Positions 31,810 to 44,657 of a DNA stretch of 64,000 nt are shown here, piece by piece. The stretch comes from Emergomyces orientalis. Taxonomy: Eukaryota; Ascomycota; Eurotiomycetes; Onygenales; Ajellomycetaceae. Position 1 is the first letter of the stretch. Each line of letters starts with the position of its first letter. The notes beneath the pieces are model-generated. The model was not told where the DNA came from. It searched no databases and was given only the letters and a program-made list of their open reading frames with translations. A program made the translations under genes and the position numbers. The stretch spans positions 310,001 to 374,000 of the forward strand of contig MOWL01000003.1 in the NCBI GenBank assembly GCA_002110485.1. Reading direction: 5' to 3'.

Positions 31810-32672
31810 AATCTGATTTTTCCTGGGGGAGGACTTGGAGAGGGTTTAAATAGGTTTTAAAAGGGTGAGAATAATAATGCAGTTAGGGCAAAATTAGTTT
31901 AGTTGGATATTCATGCAAATGAAGGCATGAGTGACGAGAGGGAGAAAGATGGAACAAGGATTCAGGAACAAGGACAGAGAAGACACATCACAGCTAGATT
32001 GCCGCCCAGAGTTGTTAGAGGCCCGATTTAAATAGTCAGTCCCACATGGGAGCACCTAGATCGCCGTTGGAAACATGTGTGGATAGTTAACTATCCCTGA
32101 GCACGGGTGGCAAGTAGAAGACGGGGAATATAAAGAGGAGGATCATGGGGATGATTATTAGTAACTTAACTATTTGAGATCTCATTCTCCCCTCAGATGC
32201 GCCACCAAATGACGGGAATTCAGGAGCGGGGCCATTCGGCAGAAAGCAGACTTGGGGCCAACTAAGGAAAAAAAACCCAAAAAACCAGGTTCGAACTTTG
32301 TAGACAACTCGCGGTCAAATCATCAAAGTTAGGTAGTCCGAATCTTGGTTGTGGCGCGAAGCCAATGTTGACGTAGATTACTTTACTTGCACAGTTCAGC
32401 TATTTTGAACATTTTGCTGGCAGTCGAGGATGGATGATGGAGATGGCCTACTTCTCATCTGCTCATCGCTCGTGTTTGTTGTCTTTTAACCCGGAGATTT
32501 CACTGTGTTGAAATATACAAACTGTTCGAAGGTTGATCTAAGCCAAATCCACAGCTCTCATTGACCACCTCCATTGATATCGATATCATATGTCCTGGGT
32601 CCGGCTACATCCTAAACATAGGCTACGAATCCGTCGATAATTACACCACGTACGAACGCTATCCGACATAAC
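31810..32672. other. intergenic between divergent genes
   Basis: Shared upstream DNA of the bHLH gene (minus) and GFA gene (plus). No coding sequence or RNA gene is seen. Confidence 0.45.
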
Positions 32673-33603
32673 ATGGATCGGGATCGGACGCTTCGAGGAT
32701 CCTGCTCCTGTGGCCGCATTCAATATGCAATTGTCATCCCTCGCAATTCCGTGACGCAGGCCGAGGTATATTTCGATACCAGCAGTGACCGCCGTATGCC
32801 CCATTCCCTCATGTTCCCGAATCTTCCATAATAATAGTAACAACCTTGCATTCATGGGATAAACTAACCAAGGCCGTTCGTCTGCATGTGGAACTATCTA
32901 TCTAGGGAGAAACCAAGCGGCCCCATTGACCGCATGGCTCCGCGTACCCCTGGACTGGTACCAGTCCTCCACAACATCCTATTTTCCAGATGAAACACAC
33001 AGTGCCATCCGCCGCACTTTTATCCCGGCCAATGCACCGCATTCCCAGCGTAATTTCTGTGGCTTCTGTGGCACTCCCATGTCATACTGGAGTGAGGACC
33101 CGCCTGAGGAAGCTGATTTCCTGTCTGTGACTATCGGCAGTTTGTTCAGCGAGGACCAGGGTGCACTGGAGGATTTGGATCTGCTACCTGCAGATGTTGA
33201 TACCGATGTGGAGGCTGAGAGTGCCGCTGCTACCCCGGCTGCGGCGACGGCCACAAGCGCTGGCACTGGTCCTCCGGTTCCGTCTTCTTTGGCATCTGCG
33301 TCTACACAACTTGCCCCGAGATTCATAGAACCACACATGTCCGTCAAACATCGGTTTGGTGTTATCAATGGCATTCCATGGTTCGAGGAGATGATGCAAG
33401 GGAGCCGGCTGGGGAGGGTTGGAAAGAGGAGACGCGGGGTGGGTATCAGCGCAGACAGATCGACAAGGGTGGAATGGGAGGTGAGCGAGTGGCATGATGA
33501 TGGCTCCGGCCCCGTCGTGGAAGACCTTAGCGCTGGCTCTGGCTATTACACACCACCACGATCGTCCAAGAGGAAGACTCCTGAAGTGGGTGGTAGCGAG
33601 TGA
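32673..33603 (+). CDS. GFA (glutathione-dependent formaldehyde-activating)-domain protein
   Basis: Two exons (32673-32793, 32873-33603) give 283 residues in phase. The domain is the zinc-binding CENP-V/GFA fold. The first zinc-site cysteines are in GSCSCGRIQY near residue 10, the middle of the fold has ACGTIYLG and PLTAWLRVPLDWY, and the second site is FCGFCGTPMSYW near 120. A long Ala/Thr/Ser-rich insertion (about 165-205) and a basic C-terminal extension (GKRRRGVG) follow, so the protein is nearly twice the usual 130-150 residues. GFA enzymes often serve unknown reactions in fungi, and formaldehyde chemistry should not be assumed. Confidence 0.82.
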
Positions 33604-34782
33604 GACTGCGAGATGAACTAATTGCATGCGTCGGTGACGTTCCTGGTGGCTTTTCTTGATTAATTCTAGGTGGTTTGGTTGGCTATTTGACTCCGTCCTA
33701 TCTTCCTTGGGCGAATCTCAGGCGTTACAGGTACCTGTTATGTCCTATATATTGCTGCATCTGCTGATCGTGGCTTTTCATTATCGCCTGTTCTACCAGT
33801 ACAGTTCCTTAAGGGGTTGTTCTCCAACTCACGAATTACAACACGCTCCGTTTGTTGGGCCATTTGGCATGATTATTCTGGCAGAACGATAAATATACAC
33901 ATACACAGATATGGAAACATGTGGCTATATATTTTATGCTTTAACGCCCTATCTTCTATTATTGGATTTCGTTCATTTTTGACCAGCCTTCCCGAAAATT
34001 CCGTTCTATATTGCCATGGAGGTTTAATATACAGCATTTGTAATATCTTTCTTGACGTCAACGTCGTTTTAGCCAACTTCAACCTGAAAGATTGACTCTG
34101 CATTCTAACCCCAGGGGAGGCCTTATTTCAGGTTGTCTACCGTGGTGTGATCGTTACCAACCTGGCGATCATTTTTATATTTGCGCCTACCCTGCAGGCA
34201 AGTCGCTACACCTGGCATCCTGGGCGTATTGTCTCCCGGCAGATATGCAGCCACCAAAACTAGTTGGTCAAGCCATCAAAGAACATCAATTGTTTATGGG
34301 TTCCTGTTTGTTACATCTGTTTTTTGATGAATCACTGAGCTATCAATGTTTCTTTAGAGCATTCATATATAGAGATGTCTTCTGGTTATTACATCTCACT
34401 CTTCTTAAACATTTCTGTTCCACTTTCTTATTACATATCTCTCTCCCATCACTTCTGTGAGACTGAAACTTCTCTCCCAACATCTCATAAGCTTCTGTAG
34501 GAATACTGTTTCTCAGACTTTGAACATCGTTTCTCTCCACACCCTAGCAGTGTTTGCATCATGAATGCCTACAACAACCACATCCTGCTCATTTGCTTAG
34601 TCGCTCATCATGAGACAACACTCTCAGCGCCGAGCCTCTGAAGGGGCTCAAATCACACAAATATTCACTCTCTTTGTCTTCTCTCCATAATCACTCTCCT
34701 TCTCCTCCTTCTGATGAAAACCACTAAACGTGCGTGTTGCGACCGTTAAGCGCCACGGATTCCATCACCCCGTAAGAGAGTG
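33604..34782. other. intergenic
   Basis: No gene is supported. The last 200 bp before the next ATG are pyrimidine-rich, as in fungal promoters. Confidence 0.45.
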
Positions 34783-37700
34783 ATGGCGACGCCCCCACGC
34801 TTCCCCCTTGCCAAACGCTCCCTCGACAGCCTTGGGCTGCGAAGACGCCATGATCCTCCCCCTCCGCAGTTCTTTCGCCCTGAGCTTCGTGCTAGGGCTT
34901 CAAGTAGCTCAGCGCTGGCTCAGAGAGCTGGGTCTATGAGGTTTGCAACCGCAATCCCGGAATCCTACATCAAAATGACCAGAAAGCCGCCTAAGAAGCG
35001 CAACAATAATAATAATAATAATAAGAAGAAGAAGAAGAAGGGGGGACGTTCGAAGAAAGCGGCAATTGAGGATCTACCACTATCTAAACGTTGGGCTTTG
35101 GCTGCGGCAAATGCGTTTCGTCCATCTCGCAAGAGTGATGCGAAGCAGGTTCAGTCGAAAAAGGTGTGTTTGTGTTCGAATATTAAATTCCTTCTCCTTT
35201 TTGGTGTAATATTAGACAAATGGATTTTACGAAGATACTAATGATATTTTGTTTGCTGTGAAAACATAGCTCCGTCGTATTGTGAAAGGTGCTGATATGG
35301 TACCTAAAAGTACTCGCCCAGTTGAACCACGGCCGTTTGCTACGCTTCCAGTAAGTACCCTAATTAGTAATTTTTGTGTTTTCTTCTTCCTTCTTGTTTT
35401 TGCCTGTTTCTTTTGCGTACATTCTAACAGCTGTCAAGGAGAGAAAGTCGAGTTTACATGCGGGGGTGAGGACACGTTCTAGCTCGACTAGCAACAAAAA
35501 GCCCCCTTTTGAAAAACCTCTTCCAAGCACTCCAAAGCTAGAAGTGCCAGGTAATCCACACACTCAAGAGGAGCTTCCAAGTAGTTCTAAGAGTACCATT
35601 GAGGCAAAAGACACACCTGTTCTTCAAAATCAAGCGGGAAGACCTGAAGTATCAGAGAGGTGGCCAGACTTGTCTCCATGGAAACCCCCTCGGTCGTGGG
35701 AGTCTAACTATCGCAGTGTTGAAACGAGAAAAGAACCACAGCTGTTTAATTCACTGCCCAACGATCGTACAGCAGCTCCCACACCAACGGCAAGCCCTCC
35801 TCCGCTACCGCCATCGAAGCCATTGACTCCCCCCAGGGGTACTCTACGGCACACTCGTCTACGAATCACGCCCAATTGGGCTGCCAATAATTCTCAGCTT
35901 GATACTATTTTCCAAACAGTTGAACCAAATGATCCAATGGGGAAAACAACTGAAAACAACCCTCCAGCTGTGTTACCGCCTATGCTGCTACTAGGGGATG
36001 ATATGGCAGTAACACAGCCACCAGAGTTGAGCAGTGAATCGAGGTGTGCAAACCCGCCCATTGAGAAAGATGATACTGTCGCTTTAAAACCAAATCCATT
36101 CCGGAACCGCCATCGAACCGTTTCATCTCAAAATTCTTCGCATTCTCGCCCACAGGGTGGGTTACGGGAATTTGCTTTCGAATTCAACACCAATTCTGAG
36201 AACGCAGGGTCTAGTAGTAGTCAGAATCAGGCTGCTGGCGATGTGATGGATCGCAAGGAGATTTCGAATAGCCATACTACTCCTCGTAACGAGAACGCGA
36301 CGTCGAAAATTCCTCGCATCTCTCCACAGATTTTGACTCCTCCTCCCACTGAAGAAGTTGTTTCCGGCCCTTGGAACGGATTGAGGAAAGTTAGGTCGGC
36401 CAGTCGTCGCAGTTCCATCCCTATTCCCAGTCGAATGGTACATGGAAGGGCTAAGTTTGACGTCAATGCGTTACCTGACAGTCCTCCCTTGAAAACAGAT
36501 CGCAACCCTAGTTCCGTTTATACTGGCACCATCTACGAAGACGAAGCTCTTGGACACCAGAAGGGTTTTGGGTCTCAACAACATAGTCATATTGTTGACC
36601 CGAGGGGCATGGGCCACATGGGAACATATGGGAATGAATCTACCCTGTCGATGACTCTACCTGACGGGTACAGATCAAAGGAATTGGCGACGGGAGGTCG
36701 TTCTGGGCCTCAGCTCCGCATCTCCCCTGAGGCAGACAAAGTCATTATGGGTAATATGACTGATACACTCGAAGACTCATCCCAACATACAATTGGAAAG
36801 CGTGCCAAGCATCTCTCAGGCTCTAAAAGACTCTCAGGGGATAGTATTTTTGGCAGCTTCACGCCGAGATATCTATTGCATTCGCAGTCTAACAGCTCCT
36901 TGAGCCCTTCCATTAATTCGCCTACGGACGGCAAGGTGGCTATTGCAAGAGAAAAGAAACTAAAAAAGGCTAGAAGCACAGATGCCGCTTACGCCGATAT
37001 GCTGAAGAAACAACACGCCAAGAAGCTTGGCACCAATCCTTTCTACGATGATGGGATCTCAGGAAGCGTACCATCCCCTGGTATGTTCAACGAGCGATAT
37101 CCATTCTTGAATAGTGGCATCTCAGATCCTCACCGTTATTCGGAAACAGATGCAGCAAGTCAGGGATACAAGGCTTTGCCATCGTCGCCACTTGCTGAGA
37201 GCACAACTCTTATCGATGACATTGATGTTGCATCTACTCAGCCCGGATCCCAAAAGAAGCACGCGGTTCCAAGTCCCCTGAACTCGCAGGTCTCGGTAGA
37301 CCAATTTCGCAATAATAATGAGAATGAATCGTCCCACGACCGCGACGCTTCCTCTTCCGTCCGCCACCGCAGCTCTTCACAGCGTTTACTTCATCGTTCA
37401 TCTCACCACCGCGTAGCAGAACATGGAAGTCACGGCAAGTCAAAATTGAAGAATGCGGCCGCCCCTAATGAGCTCACCGAGTCGGTGCAAAAAGATTCCT
37501 TCGAGGTTCCCCGCAGGAAGTATCGAGATATTTCATCAAAACACCACTCCCTTTCGACAACTCGCGGGGCTTCCAAAACCAAAGAGTCATCCACGAAGGG
37601 TAGTGGCGTACTATCGAACTTCCGCGGCCTCTTCACAAAGCAGAAGAACGATTCCACAACTGCGGGCGCAAGTGCACATGGAAATACAAACACATCCAGT

Positions 37701-38358
37701 TCAACAACCGCCAAACGCAAGGATCTCGAGCGCGTCAAAGCTGCGAATAGCGGAAAAACGAGCACCGGAAGCCCCATAGAGCGTTCCTTCAGTCGTCATG
37801 CCCGGGGAGGCTCTCGTGTCGATAAACGTGGAGAGGATAAGCCGAGTACAACTTCTCGAGACAGTGGAGATAATTCTCGCCCGACGTCTGACGCACTCAC
37901 CATCACCTCTCAGATGGCGGATTCACCAGCACTTTCTGGGATTAGAAATGTCAGTGCTTTGTGTATGCATGTCCTAAATTCAGCTCGTGATGAACCGAAT
38001 AGTTCTAAGAAGGAGAAACTTATTGAGGTCCGTAAACGCACTATTTGTCATTAATTTTATAACTTTTAGCCTGTTTTTTGATATCCAGCCCACATATTCT
38101 TCCCCCCTTGCTTTTTCCCCTTATATATTTGATTATTCTCCTACTAATAAACTTAAAAAAACAAAATAGTTGGGCAAAGTGCTCGTTGAAACGATTAACT
38201 ACTCAAATGATGCTGAACGCGCCATGTTGGCCGCAGTCCAGGCTGCAAAAGAAGCCGAAATCGCGTGTGCCCTTGCTAAGGAAAATGCCATGAGAATGGC
38301 CCAGGTTGCCCAAGACTGGATTGACTGTAGTAATAACGACGACACCACCCTACACTGA
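34783..38358 (+). CDS. large low-complexity Ser/Pro-rich protein of unknown function
   Basis: A four-exon model (34783-35163, 35270-35350, 35439-38027, 38170-38358) encodes about 1079 residues. I do not recognise the family. Exon 1 has a basic Pro-rich segment with a poly-Asn/poly-Lys tract encoded by an AAT/AAG microsatellite (35005-35040), followed by the conserved-looking LPLSKRWALAAANAFRPSRK. The bulk is disordered, rich in Ser, Asn, Arg and Pro, with a proline cluster (PPPLPPSKPLTPP) and patches such as RSASRRSSIPIPSR. The C-terminus (exon 4) is a predicted amphipathic Ala-rich helix (DAERAMLAAVQAAKEAEIA). The acceptor of exon 3 is uncertain: the strong site at 35430 breaks phase, so CAAG at 35438 was chosen. 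A scaffold or signalling role is only a guess. Confidence 0.7.
35005..35040 (+). repeat. coding trinucleotide microsatellite (AAT)n-(AAG)n
   Basis: A tandem run of AAT followed by AAG codes for seven Asn and six Lys in exon 1 of the large protein, a likely site of length variation between strains. Confidence 0.8.
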
Positions 38359-41300
38359 ATTCCCTTTGGCAACCAGTATGTGGGTACCACTGGACTCGAT
38401 ATTTGATCATCATTCCTCTGTTATTTTCCAAATTTTCTGGCTGCTTGGGAGCTTATTCGGCCCTAGGGCCTCTTATGGCAATGCATGACCTCCATGGAAG
38501 TCTGAAGTCTGACGTGGCGAATCTAAGGTTTTGCTGATCTCTTTTCTCTGATTCTTTTTGTCAATCTGTTACCTAAGGTTATGGCAATGTTATTTTCGAT
38601 GTTTTGTTGCTCTCAACACCCCTTTCCCCATGCCGATTCCTTCTACTTTTCTCAACTTTCTCTTTGCATGTTATGACTTTTGTTGACTTTTGTAAGAAGA
38701 AAACATCCCCCCTTCTCTCTCTCGGGTTTTCTCCCTTCAATTTTATGTTATTTCTTTTTCTTGATGAATATTCCCTTGAACTATGTTTGATTTGTCCCTG
38801 AGGAGTGGAAAAATCAAACGAATCACACGTATTCAATTTTTAGCGAGTACCCAGCAATTTGGGATCCCGGAGTTGAGACCGGCCTGCATAATCAATCTCA
38901 TCTGCCTCCGGATATCGAGTTACAGTGTGTCTAGCCCATTCAAATGGACTTGACTAAACGCGTTCTTCCCTTTGTGCTTATTTTAGTTTTTTACTTCCCT
39001 GCTGGCTTTTGTCGCACTATGCCTGCATAAGCTTTTCCTCTGCTAGGGCTATTGCCTAGGAACTTTGATTTTCCAACTCCGTTAAATGTGAGCGAGGTCT
39101 AGCTCGAAATCGTTGCTAGCTGTGGCTAATGCAATATTGATTCTTATTAAAAAAAATTTCCAGGTAAAGGATCTCGGAGCAGGATCTTTGTTCATTCTTG
39201 ACTTCGAAAAGTGTCAGCAGTATACCTGGTTTCTCTTTAATACTTTGACCAAAAGGTCCATGGGTTCATGTGCTGCTCTTAAACCTTAGAGCCGGAACCA
39301 AGTGGGATCAAAGATGAACAACAGCACAGAGTGAACCAATATGTTCATATAGGGGCGCTTCAACTGCTGCCTATATTTATTACTAGATTTGAAGCAACAC
39401 AACAGCTTTGTTTGTCTCCAACTCCCCGGCGTGTGTGCGAGCACTCACCGTTTCCAAGTGAACCTTTTTACCCCCTCGCCTCCACCAAAATCTTACCTTT
39501 TCATCCTCTAACACCTCCCTCTTTTCAGCTACCCAAGCCGTACCACTCCCCTCCGAAAAACTTAAGCGAGATGTACTCTAAGAATCTCGCTTTTCGCTAG
39601 CATCTCCCAACGTGAAAATGTGCGAGTACCTAACGGAGTATTCTCAACTACGTTTCTCTTCACTCCTCTCTTTCTCTTTTGGCCGCTTCACCACTTCAGC
39701 CTCAGCCTTCTTCAGCCCGCTACACACACCACAACACTTCGCTTACAAGACTTCATCTTGTGTTTTGGTTTGCACTACTCAACTTTAGCCATTACCTGGC
39801 AGTTGTTCATTTTTCTACCACCTCCCCTATTCTTCATTGCATCTCTGCATACCTCTTGGATCCATTGGTTGCTGCTACTACTGCATTTTTACTTTCTCCC
39901 GCTACTGTATTATGTACGCAATGACCCTTTGCCTCCATGCTTTTGTACTGGCCTCGGGCATTTTGATGCTCCTATCCTCAATCACTACATGATGCAGTGT
40001 GGTTATTGGCTATCAAGAGTTTCTGATTCCACAGGTTCCACCGTTGCATCCCACTATTTTGGAAAAGTGGTTGAGTCCGCTGTTCCTTGCTACTACATCT
40101 ACACTGCCGCAAGTCTTCTAGCCTTTTACCCCTTTCTTGGCCTCTTCGTGGTTCGTCAGTGATGAGTTCCATACCCATTTACACCGTCAACATCCCTCCT
40201 CCCAGTGTCTCATCCCCTTACCAATTTTAGAACAGCGAGGCCGGGGCGTCAAAACGTTGACGCCTTTTTCCTCTCTCAAGCTCATTTAAAAGGCGGTGTG
40301 TAAAACCTCTAACCCCCGCTTTCAGAAGCTTACAAGTACTAACTAGCAAGATAAATATCCACAAATTTGATCAAAAATTGACCGTTGCTGCTACAAGCAA
40401 CTTGCTTTTTTGGCTGCAACTGAATCATTCGCTTACGCCTTTTTTCGTCTGTGTTGTTGTGGGCTTTTGGATATACACGTTACGCACCAAACAAACCAGT
40501 TTTGGTCAATGAATCATTCTGAAAGGTGAACCAACAAATCGCATCTTTTTGCTTACTATGACCCGTGCCCTTTCTTTTCCCGTCACCAGTGCCAATCATT
40601 GGCTACCCTTTCTTGACAGACTGCTACATTCTCCCCTTGCTGATAATATAGCCGATTACTATTCAAGGTTGTCAAGTTGATGTGGAGAATATCAATCTTT
40701 CTTCACGAATTCCCAACTACCCCCGAATCACTCCTTGATACCACCCCTCTCTTTCCTCTTAACATTGCCACGACCTCGCATATAACTAATTGACGGTTCG
40801 AGACTATCAATATTGCGTGGGGATAGCTAGTTCGCTTGACACCAGCTTTTCCTATCCCTTTACCACACTCATTCATGTCGTGTTAATTTTTCAGTTACAT
40901 CGCGCAAGCAATTACCTTCAACTTTGCTTGGGCCTATCCGAAACAACTCCCGCCTTTGAAAACCTCCCTTTTCTAGGAAATAGAATCACAACCAGTCAAG
41001 AGCTAGAGGTTGTTGATGTGGCGTGGAGGATATCTCTTTTTTTCTCCCTTGAGTCATTGTTTATCCCTTTTCTCGAGCTAATTATCGAGGTTTAGGGCAT
41101 ACAATCTTACTAGTTGTTTCCCTCTCTGGTTTCTTCCCACGGCAAAATATCCACCCAACAGCATAAGGCTGCTTGGTGTAGCGTGGTGGAGCCCTCTTAT
41201 ATCCTCTTGTTCGTCATCCATTTTTTAAGGCTTTCATATAACCAGTTGGTAGCTCGAGGCTTCCGATGTGACGTGGAGGATTTCCTCTCCCTCTTATCAC

Positions 41301-42086
41301 TCTGCCAGAGTTGATAAATTATTAATCAGTTCGGCGCGATCCCACCATCCCTTCTTTTTCCATTTCTTCCCGGGGTAGAGGACTGCTCGTTCTACTCTCG
41401 TCGCTCGTCTTCTTCCTTTTCTTCTTGTTCTTCTTCTTTTTTTTTTTTTTTTTTTGGTTGGGGGCGTTTTCTCACTGCTATCCTGTATTCCTCTTCATAC
41501 TCTTCATCAATGATAGTATCTTTCTCGTGTTGAAACCACACTCGATACTTCAGTTGTGTTAACAACAAACGCCAAAGGTAGTTTAATATTTGTTCCACGA
41601 GCGCCAACATCTATCAAACTCATCGGGCGTCCAACAAGCCGTCTTTTCTGTTCTAATCTTTCTTTCGTTTCTCCTTCATATCCGCAGTTACTTACAATAT
41701 CCAGCTTCGTTGATGTTCGTTCCTTAAAGACGTCGCGGTAAGATCAGGCTTGTACTTAACTACGATGTCAATCTCACACGTTTAAGTCAACAGAATTATT
41801 TCTTCCTCCATGGGCATGTCCAACAGTAATTCGTAGTTCAACGCTTGATCAATCAACCTATCATTAAATTTATATACATAACCAGTTAGTGTTCCATGTG
41901 TTCCATCCGCAGGCTCTTAATAAAATCTACATTAATATACGAGGGCAGGGGAAGTGCAGGGAGATATAATAAACCTGGAGTGTTTTTCATGCATTCATAA
42001 TTCATATAATTCAGAGCATAGATTCAGATTTGTTCCTACAGATTGGTGTTAGCATCTATTGCTGCATCTCTGCTTAATACAGCTAC
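38359..42086. other. 3.7-kb pyrimidine-rich region without a convincing gene
   Basis: The plus strand is strikingly rich in C/T over 39.4-41.5 kb, which creates long hydrophobic frames (such as 39620-40162) that look compositional rather than coding. A poly-T tract is at 41436-41455. Two similar segments occur 250 bp apart (40991 and 41241). Possible contents are a long UTR, a non-coding RNA or a regulatory region. Confidence 0.5.
40991..41300 (+). repeat. imperfect direct repeats, about 60 bp, 250 bp apart
   Basis: Segments starting at 40991 and 41241 share ACCAGT, AGCT.GAGG and GATGTG.CGTGGAGGAT in the same order and spacing. A weaker third match (GTAGCGTGGTGGAG) lies near 41178-41191. Function is unknown. 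Confidence 0.5.
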
Positions 42087-42691
42087 TTACACAAACGCAG
42101 TGCACTCGATCTCCACATCAGTCCCACGCGGCAGTTCTTTCACTGCAACACAGGTACGGCACTGCAAAGTATCAAAATTAGCACACGATGGCCCCATGGC
42201 CATCTTCCCTCGAGTATGGGGAGATCAGGCAGAAAGGTAATGCAATACGTACTGGTTTCGCAGGTCCTGAAAAGAATTGTTCGTATATTTTGTTCATCGC
42301 CGCAAAGTCATCCATCGACGCCAGGAAAACATTGACTTTGACAACATTGTCAAGGCTACTATTTCCAGCTTCTAAAACAGCAGCAAGATTTCGAAGTGCT
42401 TGTTCCTGGGGTATAGTCAGTGGTAGATTCATCGTCACGATTTCTTTTTATTTGAAGAATCAAGGAGGCATTTCAATAGACAGCGGAAAATGAAGATAAA
42501 TAATTTTGATAATAGATAAAAGATGGGCTCACAGTCCTAACCCCTACAGGGCCCTCAACCATTTTCTCCGTCACCGGGTCCATCCCCAGGCTGCCTGAAC
42601 AGTAGATCATGCCATTGTGTACAATGGCCTGAGACAGGACCGGCCGTGGCTTTGGGGCTTTATCCGTTAAGATGATCGTCTTGCCGGCCAT
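42087..42691 (-). CDS. RidA/YjgF/Mmf1-family enamine/imine deaminase
   Basis: Three exons on the minus strand (42691-42533, 42405-42253, 42161-42087) give 128 residues, all joined in phase 0. RidA proteins hydrolyse reactive 2-aminoacrylate and related imines made by PLP enzymes. The N-terminus has KAPKPRPVLSQAIVHNG, then YCSGSLGMDP, LRNLAAVLEAGNSSLDNVVKV, FFSGPAKP and the C-terminal block RTCVAVKELPRGTDVEIECTA. The catalytic Arg of R-T-C-V-A-V and the terminal Glu of VEIE are present. There is no obvious mitochondrial presequence, so a cytosolic (Hmf1-like) form is more likely. Confidence 0.92.
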
Positions 42692-43640
42692 GATTAGAAT
42701 TAACTATTTGAATATAAACAGGTTGGTGGGGGTATTAAATAGCGGTTATTCGGATTTTCTAGAACAGTCGAAAGGCATATAAGCATTGCATTTATACACC
42801 CTGAATTTCAAGATCCTGGGCATATTGGGGTACCCGAGGTTGAGACCGATGCGGAGAGGTTCCTTGCGGTCATCGTATCCATAGATCTTGGCGATAAAGG
42901 AGCAGGGGGGATATTTGTCCACGTGATTTTCGTTAGCTTGCAGGATGGCTTCACCGAAACTCCTACTAGGTAGGAAGATATTATGTTTTTATTACGCGGT
43001 GATGCATATGAGTTTTTGGTTCCTCGTTGTTTGATGGCATGTTACACTTTGCATTATTCCGGTGAGAAATAGCTACATAAACTAAACGCTTGGCATAATT
43101 CTATAGATTTCACAAAATCGCTGCACATTAAATCGGTACTACCCTGTGCCTCTGCTCTGGAGAGCATATAACTCCCTAAAGAAATCTGTTCTGGTGGTAA
43201 GCGAACGGTCAACACACATGGCGAGGGTATTATCCAGAAGCTACTATATGAGGTTCACCTGTAGAGAGTGTGTAATTTCCCCCAAGTCAACCCATTGTCG
43301 ATCAGACGCCTCCGTTAACTAAACGTGTCCGTCGGCATGGAGTTGTTACCATAGTCGACAAAACAAATGTCTGGGGTTCTGGTTAGTGAGATAGACGTTA
43401 TGGAAGACGTTATGGAAGATGGTCAGGAGCGGGGATAACTTGCCAAGTGACTTTTTGATCCATCAGAATCTTGTTTCGCAGCCAGTCTTGGAATTTTGAC
43501 CAAGAAAACAAGTACTATCCACTTTTTCAAAAGTGCAAACAATAGTAGACCTTTAACATGACCCAAGTCAATGTCAGGAAGAGACTGAATCATCCAAAGT
43601 TATATTTTTTCAACAAATTCCTCCTGCGGAATCAACAGAT
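42692..43640. other. intergenic
   Basis: Upstream DNA of the RidA gene. No coding frame or RNA gene is seen. Confidence 0.45.
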
Positions 43641-44657
43641 CTATTTTATAATGGAAGCAAAATCCATACCCCAACCCCGAATATAGGGACATAATTTTCC
43701 CGTGTGTGGAGGGGCACCCGGGCTAGAACAACCCGACGCCTTCCACATGGCTTCGGGTGCGGCTATCCACGGAGTAAAAGTGATGTAAGAAAGAAAATCC
43801 AATTCTCTCCCAAAGGGAATGTGAAGGGGACTTAAGAATTTGCTATTATCACCCGCGTCACGATATAATCCGACCCGTAGTCCGTTCTTTAGTTTTTTTT
43901 CGTCATCGGAGCAGCTGTGCGTATGTCCGCTCAAAGTGTCACCTTCCTCGGCAGCATTAGCCTTCTTCCAAAAAACATATAATTGAGGTAGCAGCTTAGG
44001 TTCCAGGAGTGCCACCTCCAAAAATACAAATATCACCGTTAAGCAATTCAAAATCTTTGGTGCTACGCCCTCACAGTTTCTAATCACTCTAATCAATTGA
44101 GAGACAGTCTGTTGAGTTAACTAGCAGTCATGGCCTCCGAATGCAATCTTCGACCCCAAACAACACCCCGTGCGACAACACCCCCGGCACCTGCAGAGAA
44201 TACAAGCTGAGAGCATGATACAGCAGCTTCTTTCATGCTCTCTGCAACATCTGCAAATCTCTCACACCAGGACATGCTCAATTCTAACCAAGAGAATGTG
44301 ATCCAAGCTGAAATGGCTATTTCGTAGCCTTTGGGCCTGGGCCCGTTTGGAAACCATGATGATTGCAAACAGGTCAACGTAATGAATCCGGATAGAAACA
44401 TGAAATTTAACCAATTCAATCAAACCATAATAACACTCTACCTCCAGAAGTTTCCGCGAATGTAAATATGGCGCGAATGGTTGAGAAAATAATGCTAGCC
44501 TGGTTCAAGGGCCACGGTGCTTTTCGTTGCTTTGAGGGCGCACGCAGGTGAAGTCCAGATAAGGTTGCGGCTGCCAAGACTAAGCATGGTTTTATTGGCC
44601 AGCGTCCCGAATTTTAGCGTCTTACCTAATTCCAGGGTTCCACGGTTCGTTCGCCAT
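43641..44657 (-). CDS. putative multi-pass membrane protein, exon structure uncertain
   Basis: Minus-strand segments with strong hydrophobic stretches suggest a tetraspan protein: FLSGFITLTCL and ISAWITFSWLELSM (about 44400-44280), QLVFSAGAGGVVARGVVWG (about 44210-44150) and ILNCLTVIFVFLEVALL (about 44060-44010), then a soluble tail to 43641. The two main segments (44419-44117 and 44096-43641) are in different frames and no intron could be fixed between them. A possible start codon followed by a donor site (MANEPWNPG then GTAAG) lies at 44657. The family is not recognised. It could also be a decaying gene. Confidence 0.3.

Noticed and set aside
39620..40162. 180-codon hydrophobic frame that looks like a membrane protein
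   Set aside because: The hydrophobicity follows from the C/T-rich strand composition; there is no family similarity, and the same bias covers the surrounding non-coding DNA.
41392..41610. Acidic/basic low-complexity frame opposite a poly-T tract
   Set aside because: It is generated by the simple-sequence tract, with no conserved motif.
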